Origin: a bacterium
Lineage (GTDB): Bacteria > Patescibacteriota > Minisyncoccia > Minisyncoccales > RBG-13-42-11
Length of the DNA stretch: 14,544 bases
Direction of reading: 5' to 3'
NCBI GenBank assembly: GCA_030646565.1
Contig: JAUSLA010000072.1
Span: forward strand, 1 to 14,544
Both the position numbers and the translations under genes were made by a program. Every line of letters starts with the position of its first letter. The stretch's first letter is position 1. The notes under the pieces are model-generated. The model had not been told where the DNA came from, did no database searches, and saw only the letters and a list, made by a program, of their open reading frames with translations. Shown here piece after piece: positions 5,878 to 12,117 of the stretch.

Positions 5878-7305
5878 ATGAAATTGAATGAATTAAAAGA
5901 CAAACGTATTTTGCTGTTGGGTTTTGGCAGAGAGGGGATTGATACTTTTTTGTTTTTGAGGAAATTTTTTCCTGATAAAATTTTGGGAATTGCAGATAAG
6001 AATGAAAAAGTATCCTCATTTACCCGAGCGAAGCGAAGGGTAAAGAAGAACGAATGTTCTTCGCATACGACTCGTCTACAAGGCAAGATTAAATGGCATC
6101 TTGGGAAAAATTATCTTGAAGCGCTGGAAAATTATGATGTTATAATAAAGTCGCCGGGCATTCCTTTTAAAATTTTACCAAGAACTGTTCTCGGTAAAAT
6201 TATTACGCAGACAGATATATTTTTTGAGAATTGCCCGGGTAAAATTATTGGCATTACAGGAACCAAAGGCAAGAGCACGACAACTGCCCTAATATACCGA
6301 ATACTAAAGGCAGGAGGCGTTAAAGCTCATTTGGTGGGAAATATCGGCAAGCCGGTTTTAAACCTTTTGCCATTTTGTACTCCAAATGACATTTTTGTTT
6401 ATGAATTATCCAGCCATCAGCTATATAATCTTAAAAAATCTCCGCATATCGCCGTACTTCTGAATCTTTTTCAAGAACACTTGGATTATTACAGAAATTT
6501 TAAAGAGTATGTGAATGCAAAAGCTAATATCGTTCGTTATCAGACCAAAAATGATTATTTAGTTTATAATTCGGCAGATAAAATCGTTAAGGAAATTGCC
6601 GGAAAATCAAAAACTGAGTCCCGCAACAGCGGGACGAATGTGAAGAAGAGAACGAAGTTCTCTTCGCCAGCAAAAAAAATTCCGGTTAAAGGCGAATATT
6701 ACGAATTAGATAGGAACGCGGCAAGGGCGGTTGGCAAAATATTCAAAATTCCGGAAAAAATAATTGAAAGAGGAATTAAAAAATTCAAACCGCTTCCGCA
6801 CAGACTGGAATTGGTGGGAAAATTTAAAGAAATTATTTTTTATAACGATTCTCTGGCAACAATTCCCGAAGCAACGATTGCCGCACTGGATGCGTTAGGG
6901 GATAGAGTGGAAACCATAATACTGGGGGGATTTGACAGAAATATTAATTTTAAAAATTTAGCTAGAATAATCTTAAAAAGCAAATTAAAAACCCTGATTT
7001 TATTCCCAACGACCGGAGAAAAAATCCGGCGAGAGATTATTAAATTGGGAGGCCGGGCCTCGTTGAATATCGAGTCCCTTTCGCAGAAAGGGACGAAGAT
7101 GGAGAAGAACGCAAGTTCTTCGACTCGCTCCACTAGCGCCAGCGGAGCGGAATATATGCGAGATGCAGTTAGACTGGCGTATAAACATACCGGCAAAGGA
7201 AAAATCTGTCTTCTTTCTACTGCCTCTGCAAGTTTTAATCTTTTTAAAGACTATAAGGAAAGAGGAAATTTATTCAAAAAATATGTTAAAAGTTTCAGCG
7301 CCTGA
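5878..7305 (+). CDS. murD: UDP-MurNAc-L-alanine glutamate ligase, MurD (MurD2-like)
   Basis: ATP-dependent cytoplasmic Mur ligase adding glutamate to UDP-MurNAc-L-Ala. The N-terminal Rossmann motif LLLGFGREG (13-20) is followed by the P-loop GITGTKGKST (125-134), ELSSHQL (176-182), where E. coli-type enzymes have SSFQL, HRLE (308-311) and NDSLATIPEA (from 323). The last replaces the usual NDSKATN; the lysine and asparagine of that loop, which lines the D-Glu pocket, are Leu and Ile. With murL upstream this suggests an L-Glu-specific MurD2. Three palindromic elements are read in frame: R6 (residues about 48-65), R7 (246-263) and R8 (399-424). Removing them leaves about 410 residues, short for the family. 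The gene overlaps ftsW by 23 bases. The start has no Shine-Dalgarno site but sits the right distance before the Rossmann motif. Confidence 0.9.
   Translation: MKLNELKDKRILLLGFGREGIDTFLFLRKFFPDKILGIADKNEKVSSFTRAKRRVKKNECSSHTTRLQGKIKWHLGKNYLEALENYDVIIKSPGIPFKILPRTVLGKIITQTDIFFENCPGKIIGITGTKGKSTTTALIYRILKAGGVKAHLVGNIGKPVLNLLPFCTPNDIFVYELSSHQLYNLKKSPHIAVLLNLFQEHLDYYRNFKEYVNAKANIVRYQTKNDYLVYNSADKIVKEIAGKSKTESRNSGTNVKKRTKFSSPAKKIPVKGEYYELDRNAARAVGKIFKIPEKIIERGIKKFKPLPHRLELVGKFKEIIFYNDSLATIPEATIAALDALGDRVETIILGGFDRNINFKNLARIILKSKLKTLILFPTTGEKIRREIIKLGGRASLNIESLSQKGTKMEKNASSSTRSTSASGAEYMRDAVRLAYKHTGKGKICLLSTASASFNLFKDYKERGNLFKKYVKSFSA
6019..6074 (+). repeat. Palindromic element R6, in frame in murD
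   Basis: H2 TTTACCC/GGGTAAA (6019-6044) around GAGCGAAGCGAA, H1 GAAGAAC/GTTCTTC with loop GAAT (6045-6062), then GACTCG. The core TACCCGAGCGAAGCGAAGGG is the exact reverse complement of part of R1 near 240-259. It encodes a basic stretch (TRAKRRVKKNE) between the Rossmann fold and the rest of MurD. Confidence 0.85.
6614..6668 (+). repeat. Palindromic element R7, in frame in murD
   Basis: CTGAG, H2 GTCCCGC/GCGGGAC with loop AACA (6618-6635), the linker GAATGTGAA, H1 GAAGAGAAC/GTTCTCTTC with triloop GAA (6645-6665), then GCC. The order matches the reverse complement of the R2 unit. It encodes the polar segment ESRNSGTNVKKRTKFSSPA within the central domain of MurD. Confidence 0.85.
7072..7149 (+). 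repeat. Palindromic element R8, in frame in murD
   Basis: Three hairpins in a row: GTCCCTTTC/GAAAGGGAC with loop GCA (7074-7094), the linker GAAGATGGA, GAAGAAC/GTTCTTC with loop GCAA (7104-7121), then GACTCG and CGCTCC/GGAGCG (7126-7149). It encodes a Ser/Thr/Lys-rich stretch in the C-terminal domain just before MRDAVRLAY. Confidence 0.85.
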
Positions 7306-8389
7306 TTACATCCTTCTATCAATAATTTCCCTTATTGTTATTTCCGGAATAGTGATTTTAGCCAGCGTTTCGGCGCCCTTAGGCCAGGCAAAATTCGGCG
7401 ACAGTTATTATTTTCTTAAACACCAGCTTATCTTCGGATTTTTACCCGGACTTTTACTTTTACTTTTCTTTTTCAATGTAAAATTAGCATCTCTCAAAAG
7501 AAAGGCGCCGATTTTATTCTTAATCGGGTTGATCCTGATGCTCGCGGTTTTTTTGCCGTTAATAGGCCTGGGCCAGGGGGGAGCCTCAAGATGGCTCCAT
7601 ATTGGCCCCTTTTCTTTTCAGCCCTCCGAATTTCTTAAGCTGTCTTTTATACTTTATCTGGCCGGATGGCTGGCGAGCAGAATCCAAAAACGAGAACCAA
7701 ACCTAACATTAGCGTTATTTTTGATAATAATTGGCGCAATCGGTCTCTTGTTGTATTTGCAGCCGAATATAAGCACTTTGGGAATCATTGTCTTGACGGG
7801 TTTTTTAATGTATTTTACCGCTAAAACGCCGCTCTGGCACAGCCTTTTAATGATTGTTTTGGGTTTTGCCGCTCTTTACTTTTTAATTCAAATTTCCTCT
7901 TACCGTTTAGACCGGTTTTTGGTTTTTCAAAACCAGAATACTAACTTAATGGGTATTGGCTATCAGCTGAGCCAGGCCAAAATCGCTATTGGATCCGGAG
8001 GGTTATCTGGCGTAGGGCTCGGGATGAGCTCTCAAAAGCTGGGCTTTTTACCCCAATCAATCGCAGATTCAATTTTTGCGGTTTTTTCTGAAGAGACCGG
8101 CTTCATTGGAGCATTCTTTCTGGTTTTGATTTTTTCGATATTTTTTATCAGAAGCATTCAAATTGCTAAAAAGACAAAAGATCAATTCAGCCAGCTTGCG
8201 GCGCTCGGAATCGCCTGCTGGATTATTATCCAAACCTTTGTTAATATTGGAGCAATGATAGGCCTTGTACCGTTAACCGGAGTCCCTTTGCCGTTTATCG
8301 GCTACGGGGGCTCGGCATTAATTATTGAACTGGCCGCAATGGGAATTTTGTTAAATATCTCTAAACAAAATCAACTACGAAATTCATGA
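7283..8389 (+). CDS. ftsW: SEDS peptidoglycan glycosyltransferase FtsW
   Basis: Polytopic membrane protein of 368 residues, about nine to ten membrane segments, that polymerises lipid II at the division site with a class B PBP (family role). The SEDS signatures GGASRWLHIGPFSFQPSEFLKL-like region (about residues 98-119) and the C-terminal GYGGSALIIELAAMGILL are clear. I start it at the ATG at 7283, which begins MLKVSAPDYILL just before the first membrane segment; the open frame extends further upstream only because it runs over murD. It overlaps murD by 23 bases and murG by 4 (ATGA), so translational coupling is likely. RodA is the alternative, but the murD-ftsW-murG order favours FtsW. No element insertions. 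Confidence 0.92.
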   Translation: MLKVSAPDYILLSIISLIVISGIVILASVSAPLGQAKFGDSYYFLKHQLIFGFLPGLLLLLFFFNVKLASLKRKAPILFLIGLILMLAVFLPLIGLGQGGASRWLHIGPFSFQPSEFLKLSFILYLAGWLASRIQKREPNLTLALFLIIIGAIGLLLYLQPNISTLGIIVLTGFLMYFTAKTPLWHSLLMIVLGFAALYFLIQISSYRLDRFLVFQNQNTNLMGIGYQLSQAKIAIGSGGLSGVGLGMSSQKLGFLPQSIADSIFAVFSEETGFIGAFFLVLIFSIFFIRSIQIAKKTKDQFSQLAALGIACWIIIQTFVNIGAMIGLVPLTGVPLPFIGYGGSALIIELAAMGILLNISKQNQLRNS

Positions 8390-9513
8390 AAATACTATTT
8401 GCTGGTGGAGGTTCAGCCGGTCACTTAACTCCAATCATCGCTATTGTAAGAGAAATTCGAAGGATTTATCAAAAATCGGATCTTGAATTTCATTTTATCG
8501 GGCCCAAAGATGAATTTGGCGAAATTTTGCTTTCTCAAGAAGGAATAAAAATAAAACAAATTATTTCAGGCAAAATAAGGAGATACTTTACATGGAAAAC
8601 AATACTGCAAAATATATCTGATATTCTCTTTAAGATTCCTGTCGGGATTCTCCAATCCTTTTTCTATATTTTCTTTTTAGGTCCGGATTTAATTTTCAGC
8701 AAAGGAGGGCATGGGTCTATAGCTCCGGTTTTTGCCGGAAGAATACTGTTTGTCCCGATATTTATTCACGAATCCGATACGGTTCCCGGAGCGGCAAATA
8801 AGTTTTTAAACGGATTTGCTTTAGAAATTTTTACTTCTTTTCCGAAAACACAACACTTTCCGCTTAAAAAAATGATTTTGGTCGGCAATCCGATACGTCG
8901 AGAACTTATGGACGGCCAGAAAGAGGAAGCGAGGTTTTTCTTTAAAACGGCTACCCAAAAGCCTGTTCTTCTGATTTTAGGGGGTTCGCAGGGCGCTCAA
9001 AGAATTAATGAAAAGATTTTAGAGGCTTTGCCGCAGCTATTGGAGAATTTTGAAATAATCCACCAATGCGGAGAAAAAAATTACAGCCAGGTTAAGTCCG
9101 AAGTTAAAATTATAATAAGCGGAGAGCCGGAAAAATCTTATCATCTTTTTTCATTTTTGAAAGAACCAGAACTAAAGAAAGCTTATGTTATATCCGATAT
9201 AATACTAAGCCGGGCCGGGGCCAACTCTATTTTTGAAATTGCGGCAATCGGAAAACCGTCCATTTTAGTCCCGCTGCCTGAAGCCGCCCAAAATCATCAG
9301 GTTAAAAATGCGTATGAATATTCTGAAAACGGCGCCTGTCTTGTTTTTGAAGAAGAAAATTTTACCGCCAATTTCTTTCTGGCAAAATTAAAATATCTTT
9401 TTTTTCATACTAACGAGTTAAATCTTATGGCCCAGAAAGCCAAAGAATTCTCCAGGCCGGAAGCGGGAAGAATAATCGCAAGTTATATTATAAGTTATCT
9501 TACCGCTAAATAA
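8386..9513 (+). CDS. murG: Lipid II synthase MurG (GlcNAc transferase)
   Basis: GT28 glycosyltransferase, peripheral on the inner membrane face, adding GlcNAc from UDP-GlcNAc to lipid I. The N-terminal glycine loop AGGGSAGHLTPI (residues 6-17), the domain-linking GGSQGAQRINE (about 199-209), and the C-terminal nucleotide-binding SRAGANSIFEIAAIGKPSIL followed by LPEAAQNHQVKNA are all typical; most homologues have PLPxAxxxHQxxNA. Its 375 residues match the usual length. The start overlaps the ftsW stop as ATGA, and gltX begins 2 bases after its stop, making ftsW-murG-gltX one translational block. Confidence 0.94.
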   Translation: MKILFAGGGSAGHLTPIIAIVREIRRIYQKSDLEFHFIGPKDEFGEILLSQEGIKIKQIISGKIRRYFTWKTILQNISDILFKIPVGILQSFFYIFFLGPDLIFSKGGHGSIAPVFAGRILFVPIFIHESDTVPGAANKFLNGFALEIFTSFPKTQHFPLKKMILVGNPIRRELMDGQKEEARFFFKTATQKPVLLILGGSQGAQRINEKILEALPQLLENFEIIHQCGEKNYSQVKSEVKIIISGEPEKSYHLFSFLKEPELKKAYVISDIILSRAGANSIFEIAAIGKPSILVPLPEAAQNHQVKNAYEYSENGACLVFEEENFTANFFLAKLKYLFFHTNELNLMAQKAKEFSRPEAGRIIASYIISYLTAK

Positions 9514-9515
9514 AT

Positions 9516-11099
9516 ATGTTTTCTTCCGAAGAATTAAAATTTGCAAAACCGGGAGCTGTGAGGACGAGAATTGCGCCATCTCCCACGGGATTATTGCATA
9601 TAGGGCTGGCGAGAACCGCGCTTTTTAACTACCTTTTTGCCAAACAATGTCAGGGTAGTTTTGTTTTAAGGATTGAGGATACGGATTTAGAAAGGTCTTC
9701 TCCTGAATATGAAAATGATATTATTGAGAATTTAAAATGGCTGGGCATTAATTGGGACGAGGGTCCCGATATTAGCGGAAAATACGGGCCATATAGGCAA
9801 CGCGAAAGATTGGATACGTATAAAAAATATTTAGACATACTTTTGAAAGACGACAAAGCATATTATTGTTTTTGTTCGGAAGAAGAATTGGAAGTAAAAA
9901 GGCAATATCAAATGTCGCAAGGCGAGGCGCCGAGATATTCCGGGAAGTGCGCAAATTTGCCGAAAGAAACAGTTAAAAAATATTTAGCAGAAGGAAAGCC
10001 ATCCGTAATCAGATTTAGGGTCGCTTCAAAAAAAGTCAGTTTTAATGATTTGATCCGGGGTCGCCTGGAATTTGATATGGGTTTAGCAGGCGATATAGTT
10101 ATAGCTAAAGACGTTTCCACGCCTTTATATAATTTCGCCGTAGTTATAGATGATTTTGAAATGAAAATTTCTCATGTTATTAGGGGTGAAGAACATATTT
10201 CGAATACTCCAAAACAAATTTTAATGCAGGAGGCCTTGGGCTTTCCCAGGCCGGAATACGGCCATCTGCCTTTAATTTTAGGGACAGACAGAACCAAATT
10301 AAGCAAAAGACACGGAGCTTTTGGCATAACTGACTTTAGGCGAGAGGGCTATCTTCCGGAAGCTATAATCAACTATATGGCGTTTTTGGGCTGGAATCCC
10401 GGAGACGAAAAAGAAATTTATTCATTGCCTTCTTTGGTCAAAGAGTTTTCTCTGGAAAAAGTTCAAAAGGGAGGAGCGATTTTCAATATTAAAAAATTAG
10501 AATCCTTAAACGGTTTTTATATCCGCCAACGTTCAATAGAAAAAATAACAGAACTTTGTTTGCCTTATTTTATTGAGGCTGGTTTAATTATTCCCATTTT
10601 TGAAGAAATGCAATATCCGCCGGCTTACGGCGGCAAACAAATTATTCAGAAATATAAAAATTCTGAAACGGAAAAAATAATAACTTTGGATGTTCTTCAA
10701 AAAATTATTTCAATTTATCATGAAAGATTGAAAAAAAATTCTGAAATTGTTGAACTGGCCGATTTCTTTTTCAAGGAAAAATTAGAGTACGACAAAAAAC
10801 TTTTAAAATGGAAAGGAATGAACGACGGGGAAGTAAGAGATGTTTTAAATAAATTAGAAAATATATTATCTGAAATAAGCGAAAACAATTGGACAAAAGA
10901 AAATCTGGGAAATGTGTTATTATTAGAGGCGGAAAGAATAGGCCCCGCGCTACAAAAGGATAGGGGATACCTCCTTTGGCCATTGAGGGTTGCCCTTACC
11001 GGAAAAGAGGCATCGGCCGGTCCGTTTGAAATCGCTGAAATTTTAGGGAAAGAAAAAACATTAAATAGAATTAAAACAGCTCTATACAAAATTTCTTAA
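9516..11099 (+). CDS. gltX: Glutamate--tRNA ligase
   Basis: Class I synthetase charging tRNA(Glu), and in organisms with GatCAB often tRNA(Gln) too. The HIGH motif is HIGL (28-31) within APSPTGLLHIGLARTALF, and the KMSKS loop is KLSKR (261-265). YYCFCSEEEL and IRFRV...VSFNDLIRG are typical of the catalytic domain. The 527 residues are slightly long for the family; the C-terminal anticodon-binding helical domain is complete. It follows murG after 2 bases, an unusual partnership of a glutamate-handling synthetase with mur genes. The stop codon lies in the loop of a 10-bp inverted repeat (11086-11110). Confidence 0.94.
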   Translation: MFSSEELKFAKPGAVRTRIAPSPTGLLHIGLARTALFNYLFAKQCQGSFVLRIEDTDLERSSPEYENDIIENLKWLGINWDEGPDISGKYGPYRQRERLDTYKKYLDILLKDDKAYYCFCSEEELEVKRQYQMSQGEAPRYSGKCANLPKETVKKYLAEGKPSVIRFRVASKKVSFNDLIRGRLEFDMGLAGDIVIAKDVSTPLYNFAVVIDDFEMKISHVIRGEEHISNTPKQILMQEALGFPRPEYGHLPLILGTDRTKLSKRHGAFGITDFRREGYLPEAIINYMAFLGWNPGDEKEIYSLPSLVKEFSLEKVQKGGAIFNIKKLESLNGFYIRQRSIEKITELCLPYFIEAGLIIPIFEEMQYPPAYGGKQIIQKYKNSETEKIITLDVLQKIISIYHERLKKNSEIVELADFFFKEKLEYDKKLLKWKGMNDGEVRDVLNKLENILSEISENNWTKENLGNVLLLEAERIGPALQKDRGYLLWPLRVALTGKEASAGPFEIAEILGKEKTLNRIKTALYKIS

Positions 11100-11137
11100 A
11101 GAAATTTTGTCGAGCCCGATCCCTCGGGTCTAGGGCT
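11086..11137 (+). terminator. Hairpins across and after the gltX stop (possible terminator)
   Basis: ACAAAATTTC (11086-11095) and GAAATTTTGT (11101-11110) pair perfectly around TTAAA, which contains the stop codon. A second palindrome follows, either AGCCC/GGGCT (11113-11137) or CCCGA/TCGGG (11115-11128). There is no good T tract, so terminator function is uncertain; a transcript-end or translation-stop structure is equally possible. Confidence 0.4.
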
Positions 11138-11150
11138 AAAGAATTATTAA

Positions 11151-11220
11151 CCGAGCCCCGCGAAGCGGGGCGAAGGTGAAGACGAGGACACACAGTCCTC
11201 GTCGCCTACCGACTTGGTGT
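11151..11220 (+). repeat. Palindromic element R9 upstream of the 11221 gene
   Basis: CCGAG, H2 GCCCCGC/GCGGGGC with triloop GAA (11155-11171), the linker GAAGGTGAA, H1 GACGAGGAC/GTCCTCGTC with loop ACACA (11181-11203), then GCCTACCGACTTGGTGT directly before the ATG at 11221. This is the reverse orientation compared with R2 and R5, but again it touches the start codon. Confidence 0.88.
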
Positions 11221-11679
11221 ATGAAAAGGGGAGTGGCAATTTTATTTTTATCGGTTTCAATATTACCGAATCTGGCATTGGCCCAAGTCAAAGAAGATTC
11301 CTTCTTCTCCACCTCAGCTAAAGCTTCGGTAGGAGAAGGAATAACACTGCCTAAAGACTGGGGTGAAATTAAAGCATTCGGACAGATGTTTTGGGACGCG
11401 ACAATAGGAATTTTACCGAACTTTGTTAAAAAAATCTGGAAAGAAGAAGTTTTGCCTTTTTGGCGGAAAATGGGGGATTGGGTTCAAAAAAATATTTTAA
11501 ACCCATATATTTATCCATTTTTTAATAAAGAAATAAAAACCAGGGAACCGATTATTGAAGCAGAATTTCAAAAAGAAAAAAAGGAAATGAAAGAGAGTAT
11601 AAAAACCGAAGTGCCAAAATTAACAAAATCTATTACCGATTTTTCGATTTGGGAAAAAATAAAAGAACTAATAAAGTAA
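11221..11679 (+). CDS. Small secreted protein of unknown function
   Basis: A 152-residue protein. The start at 11221 gives a textbook signal peptide: MKRG, a hydrophobic core AILFLSVSILPNLALA and probable cleavage after LALA. The earlier in-frame GTG at 11176 lies inside element R9 and would spoil the signal. The mature part begins with the element-encoded KEDSFFSTSAKASV (R10), continues with aromatic-rich segments (about residues 45-105; many Trp, Phe) and ends in a charged Lys/Glu-rich, probably helical or coiled-coil region (EAEFQKEKKEMKESIKTE). I recognise no domain. An exported or membrane-surface protein is likely; nothing visible shows its role. Confidence 0.75.
   Translation: MKRGVAILFLSVSILPNLALAQVKEDSFFSTSAKASVGEGITLPKDWGEIKAFGQMFWDATIGILPNFVKKIWKEEVLPFWRKMGDWVQKNILNPYIYPFFNKEIKTREPIIEAEFQKEKKEMKESIKTEVPKLTKSITDFSIWEKIKELIK
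11288..11331 (+). repeat. Palindromic element R10, in frame after the signal peptide
   Basis: H1 AAGAAG/CTTCTT, linker TCCACCTC, H2 AGCT/AGCT, end TTCGGTA. It is the twin of R3 in the carboxypeptidase. The H2 stem differs from R3 by a paired change (A-T to G-C), so base pairing is kept. Confidence 0.8.
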
Positions 11680-11690
11680 ACGGCAGGCTA

Positions 11691-11719
11691 TTGACAGGGG
11701 TTTATGAAAGGAATAATAT
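11691..11719 (+). promoter_or_regulatory. Sigma70-type promoter in front of a non-coding stretch
   Basis: TTGACA (11691-11696), 17-base spacer, TAATAT (11714-11719). The -35 box is perfect and the spacing ideal. The predicted start is near 11726. No protein gene follows for about 390 bases, which is the main reason to suspect an RNA gene. Confidence 0.65.
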
Positions 11720-11765
11720 ACTTTTAGGAGAGAGGGGCTATAAGTTCATTCTCGAGGCGCGCCTA

Positions 11766-11797
11766 CTAGCTGAGCGATACGCTAGCTGAGCGCTACG
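11766..11797 (+). repeat. 16-base tandem repeat, two copies
   Basis: CTAGCTGAGCGATACG followed by CTAGCTGAGCGCTACG, one mismatch. The first copy plus the start of the second can form AGCT-AGCG / CGCT-AGCT with one bulged G. It lies in the interior of the candidate RNA. Confidence 0.75.
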
Positions 11798-11902
11798 CAA
11801 GCGGGGGCGTTTGAGCTTAAACCCTTCCCTTCTTCACCACAGTTCCTTTACAACCTACATCTTATCTTACCGCTTCCATATTCCACTTTCCCGTTCCCGC
11901 AA

Positions 11903-11946
11903 GAATCCCGCTTAAGAAAACTGAAAAGTTTTTTTAAACGGGATTC
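11903..11946 (+). repeat. Long hairpin with GAAA loop, possibly element-related
   Basis: GAATCCCG, TTAA and AAAACT pair with AGTTTT, TTAA and CGGGATTC around a GAAA loop, with one mismatch and one G-T pair. It is followed by ATCTTCACC, the linker seen in the palindromic elements, and then the hairpin at 11956, so this pair may be a diverged copy of the element. Confidence 0.6.
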
Positions 11947-11955
11947 ATCTTCACC

Positions 11956-11981
11956 AAAGGATGTCCTCTGACATCCTTTTT
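11956..11981 (+). terminator. Intrinsic terminator-like hairpin
   Basis: AAAGGATGTC (11956-11965), loop CTCT and GACATCCTTT (11970-11979) pair perfectly and the stem runs into a five-T tract. It would end the candidate RNA upstream of the xer promoter. The A-rich 5' side means it could work in both directions. Confidence 0.65.
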
Positions 11982-12007
11982 CTATACCCGGTGGGGGAAA
12001 TCGGTTA

Positions 12008-12035
12008 TTGACAGGCTCCTTTGGCCTGTTATTAT
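12008..12035 (+). promoter_or_regulatory. Promoter of the xer recombinase gene
   Basis: TTGACA (12008-12013), 16-base spacer, TATTAT (12030-12035). The start of transcription would fall near 12042, so the leader of about 75 bases contains the whole dif-like site. Confidence 0.65.
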
Positions 12036-12046
12036 AGGATTAGGAT

Positions 12047-12074
12047 ACTTCGCATAATGTAGCTTAACCGAAGT
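12047..12074. other. dif: dif-like Xer recombination site
   Basis: A 28-bp site with the dif layout: 11-bp arm ACTTCGCATAA, 6-bp centre TGTAGC, 11-bp arm TTAACCGAAGT. The arms match as inverted repeats at 9 of 11 positions. CGCATAATGTA in the left arm and centre equals the same part of the proteobacterial dif site as I recall it, and the outer ACTTC resembles Bacillus dif. It lies 43 bases before a Xer-family gene. Outer symmetry extends to ATACTTCG/CGAAGTAT (12045-12076). Identification is by pattern and memory of known sites, not by search. Confidence 0.75.
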
Positions 12075-12117
12075 ATTTACTCTTATATTTTATAGGGCCA
12101 CTTCTCCGTCTAATAAT

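Larger units (their letters stand above)
11726..11981 (+). ncRNA. Candidate structured non-coding RNA, family unknown
   Basis: The stretch between the promoter at 11691 and the terminator hairpin at 11956-11981 has no ATG and no open frame of note. The first part can fold into a long closing helix: GGAGAG, AGGGG and AAGTTCA (11727-11748 region) pair with TGAGCTT, CCCTT and TTCTTC (11812-11834 region), closing over a hairpin-rich interior with a 16-base tandem repeat (11766-11797). A G-depleted, pyrimidine-rich segment of about 80 bases follows, then a long hairpin (11903-11946). I see no tmRNA, RNase P or SRP RNA signature; a 6S-like rod cannot be excluded. The folding was done by hand. Confidence 0.5.

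Noticed and set aside
5817..5890. Mini reading frame MVKEDKSSF... through element R5
   Set aside because: Only 24 codons, not in frame with murD and without a ribosome binding site. It resembles the KEDSFF frame of R3 and R10, but only because the element sequence is shared.
7163..7282. Longer frame upstream of ftsW
   Set aside because: It lies inside the conserved end of murD in another frame; the start at 7283 gives a normal FtsW N-terminus.
10718..11089. Minus-strand frame of 123 codons inside gltX
   Set aside because: Opposite the conserved C-terminal domain of gltX; the product shows no motif and is typical of a shadow frame.
11176..11220. GTG start for the secreted protein
   Set aside because: It falls inside element R9 and puts a charged 15-residue stretch before an otherwise perfect signal peptide beginning at 11221.
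11751..11770. Cluster of restriction-like palindromes (CTCGAG, GGCGCGCC) resembling a cloning linker
   Set aside because: They merge into the natural tandem repeat and predicted RNA helix, and no vector sequence is present; more likely natural GC-rich palindromes.
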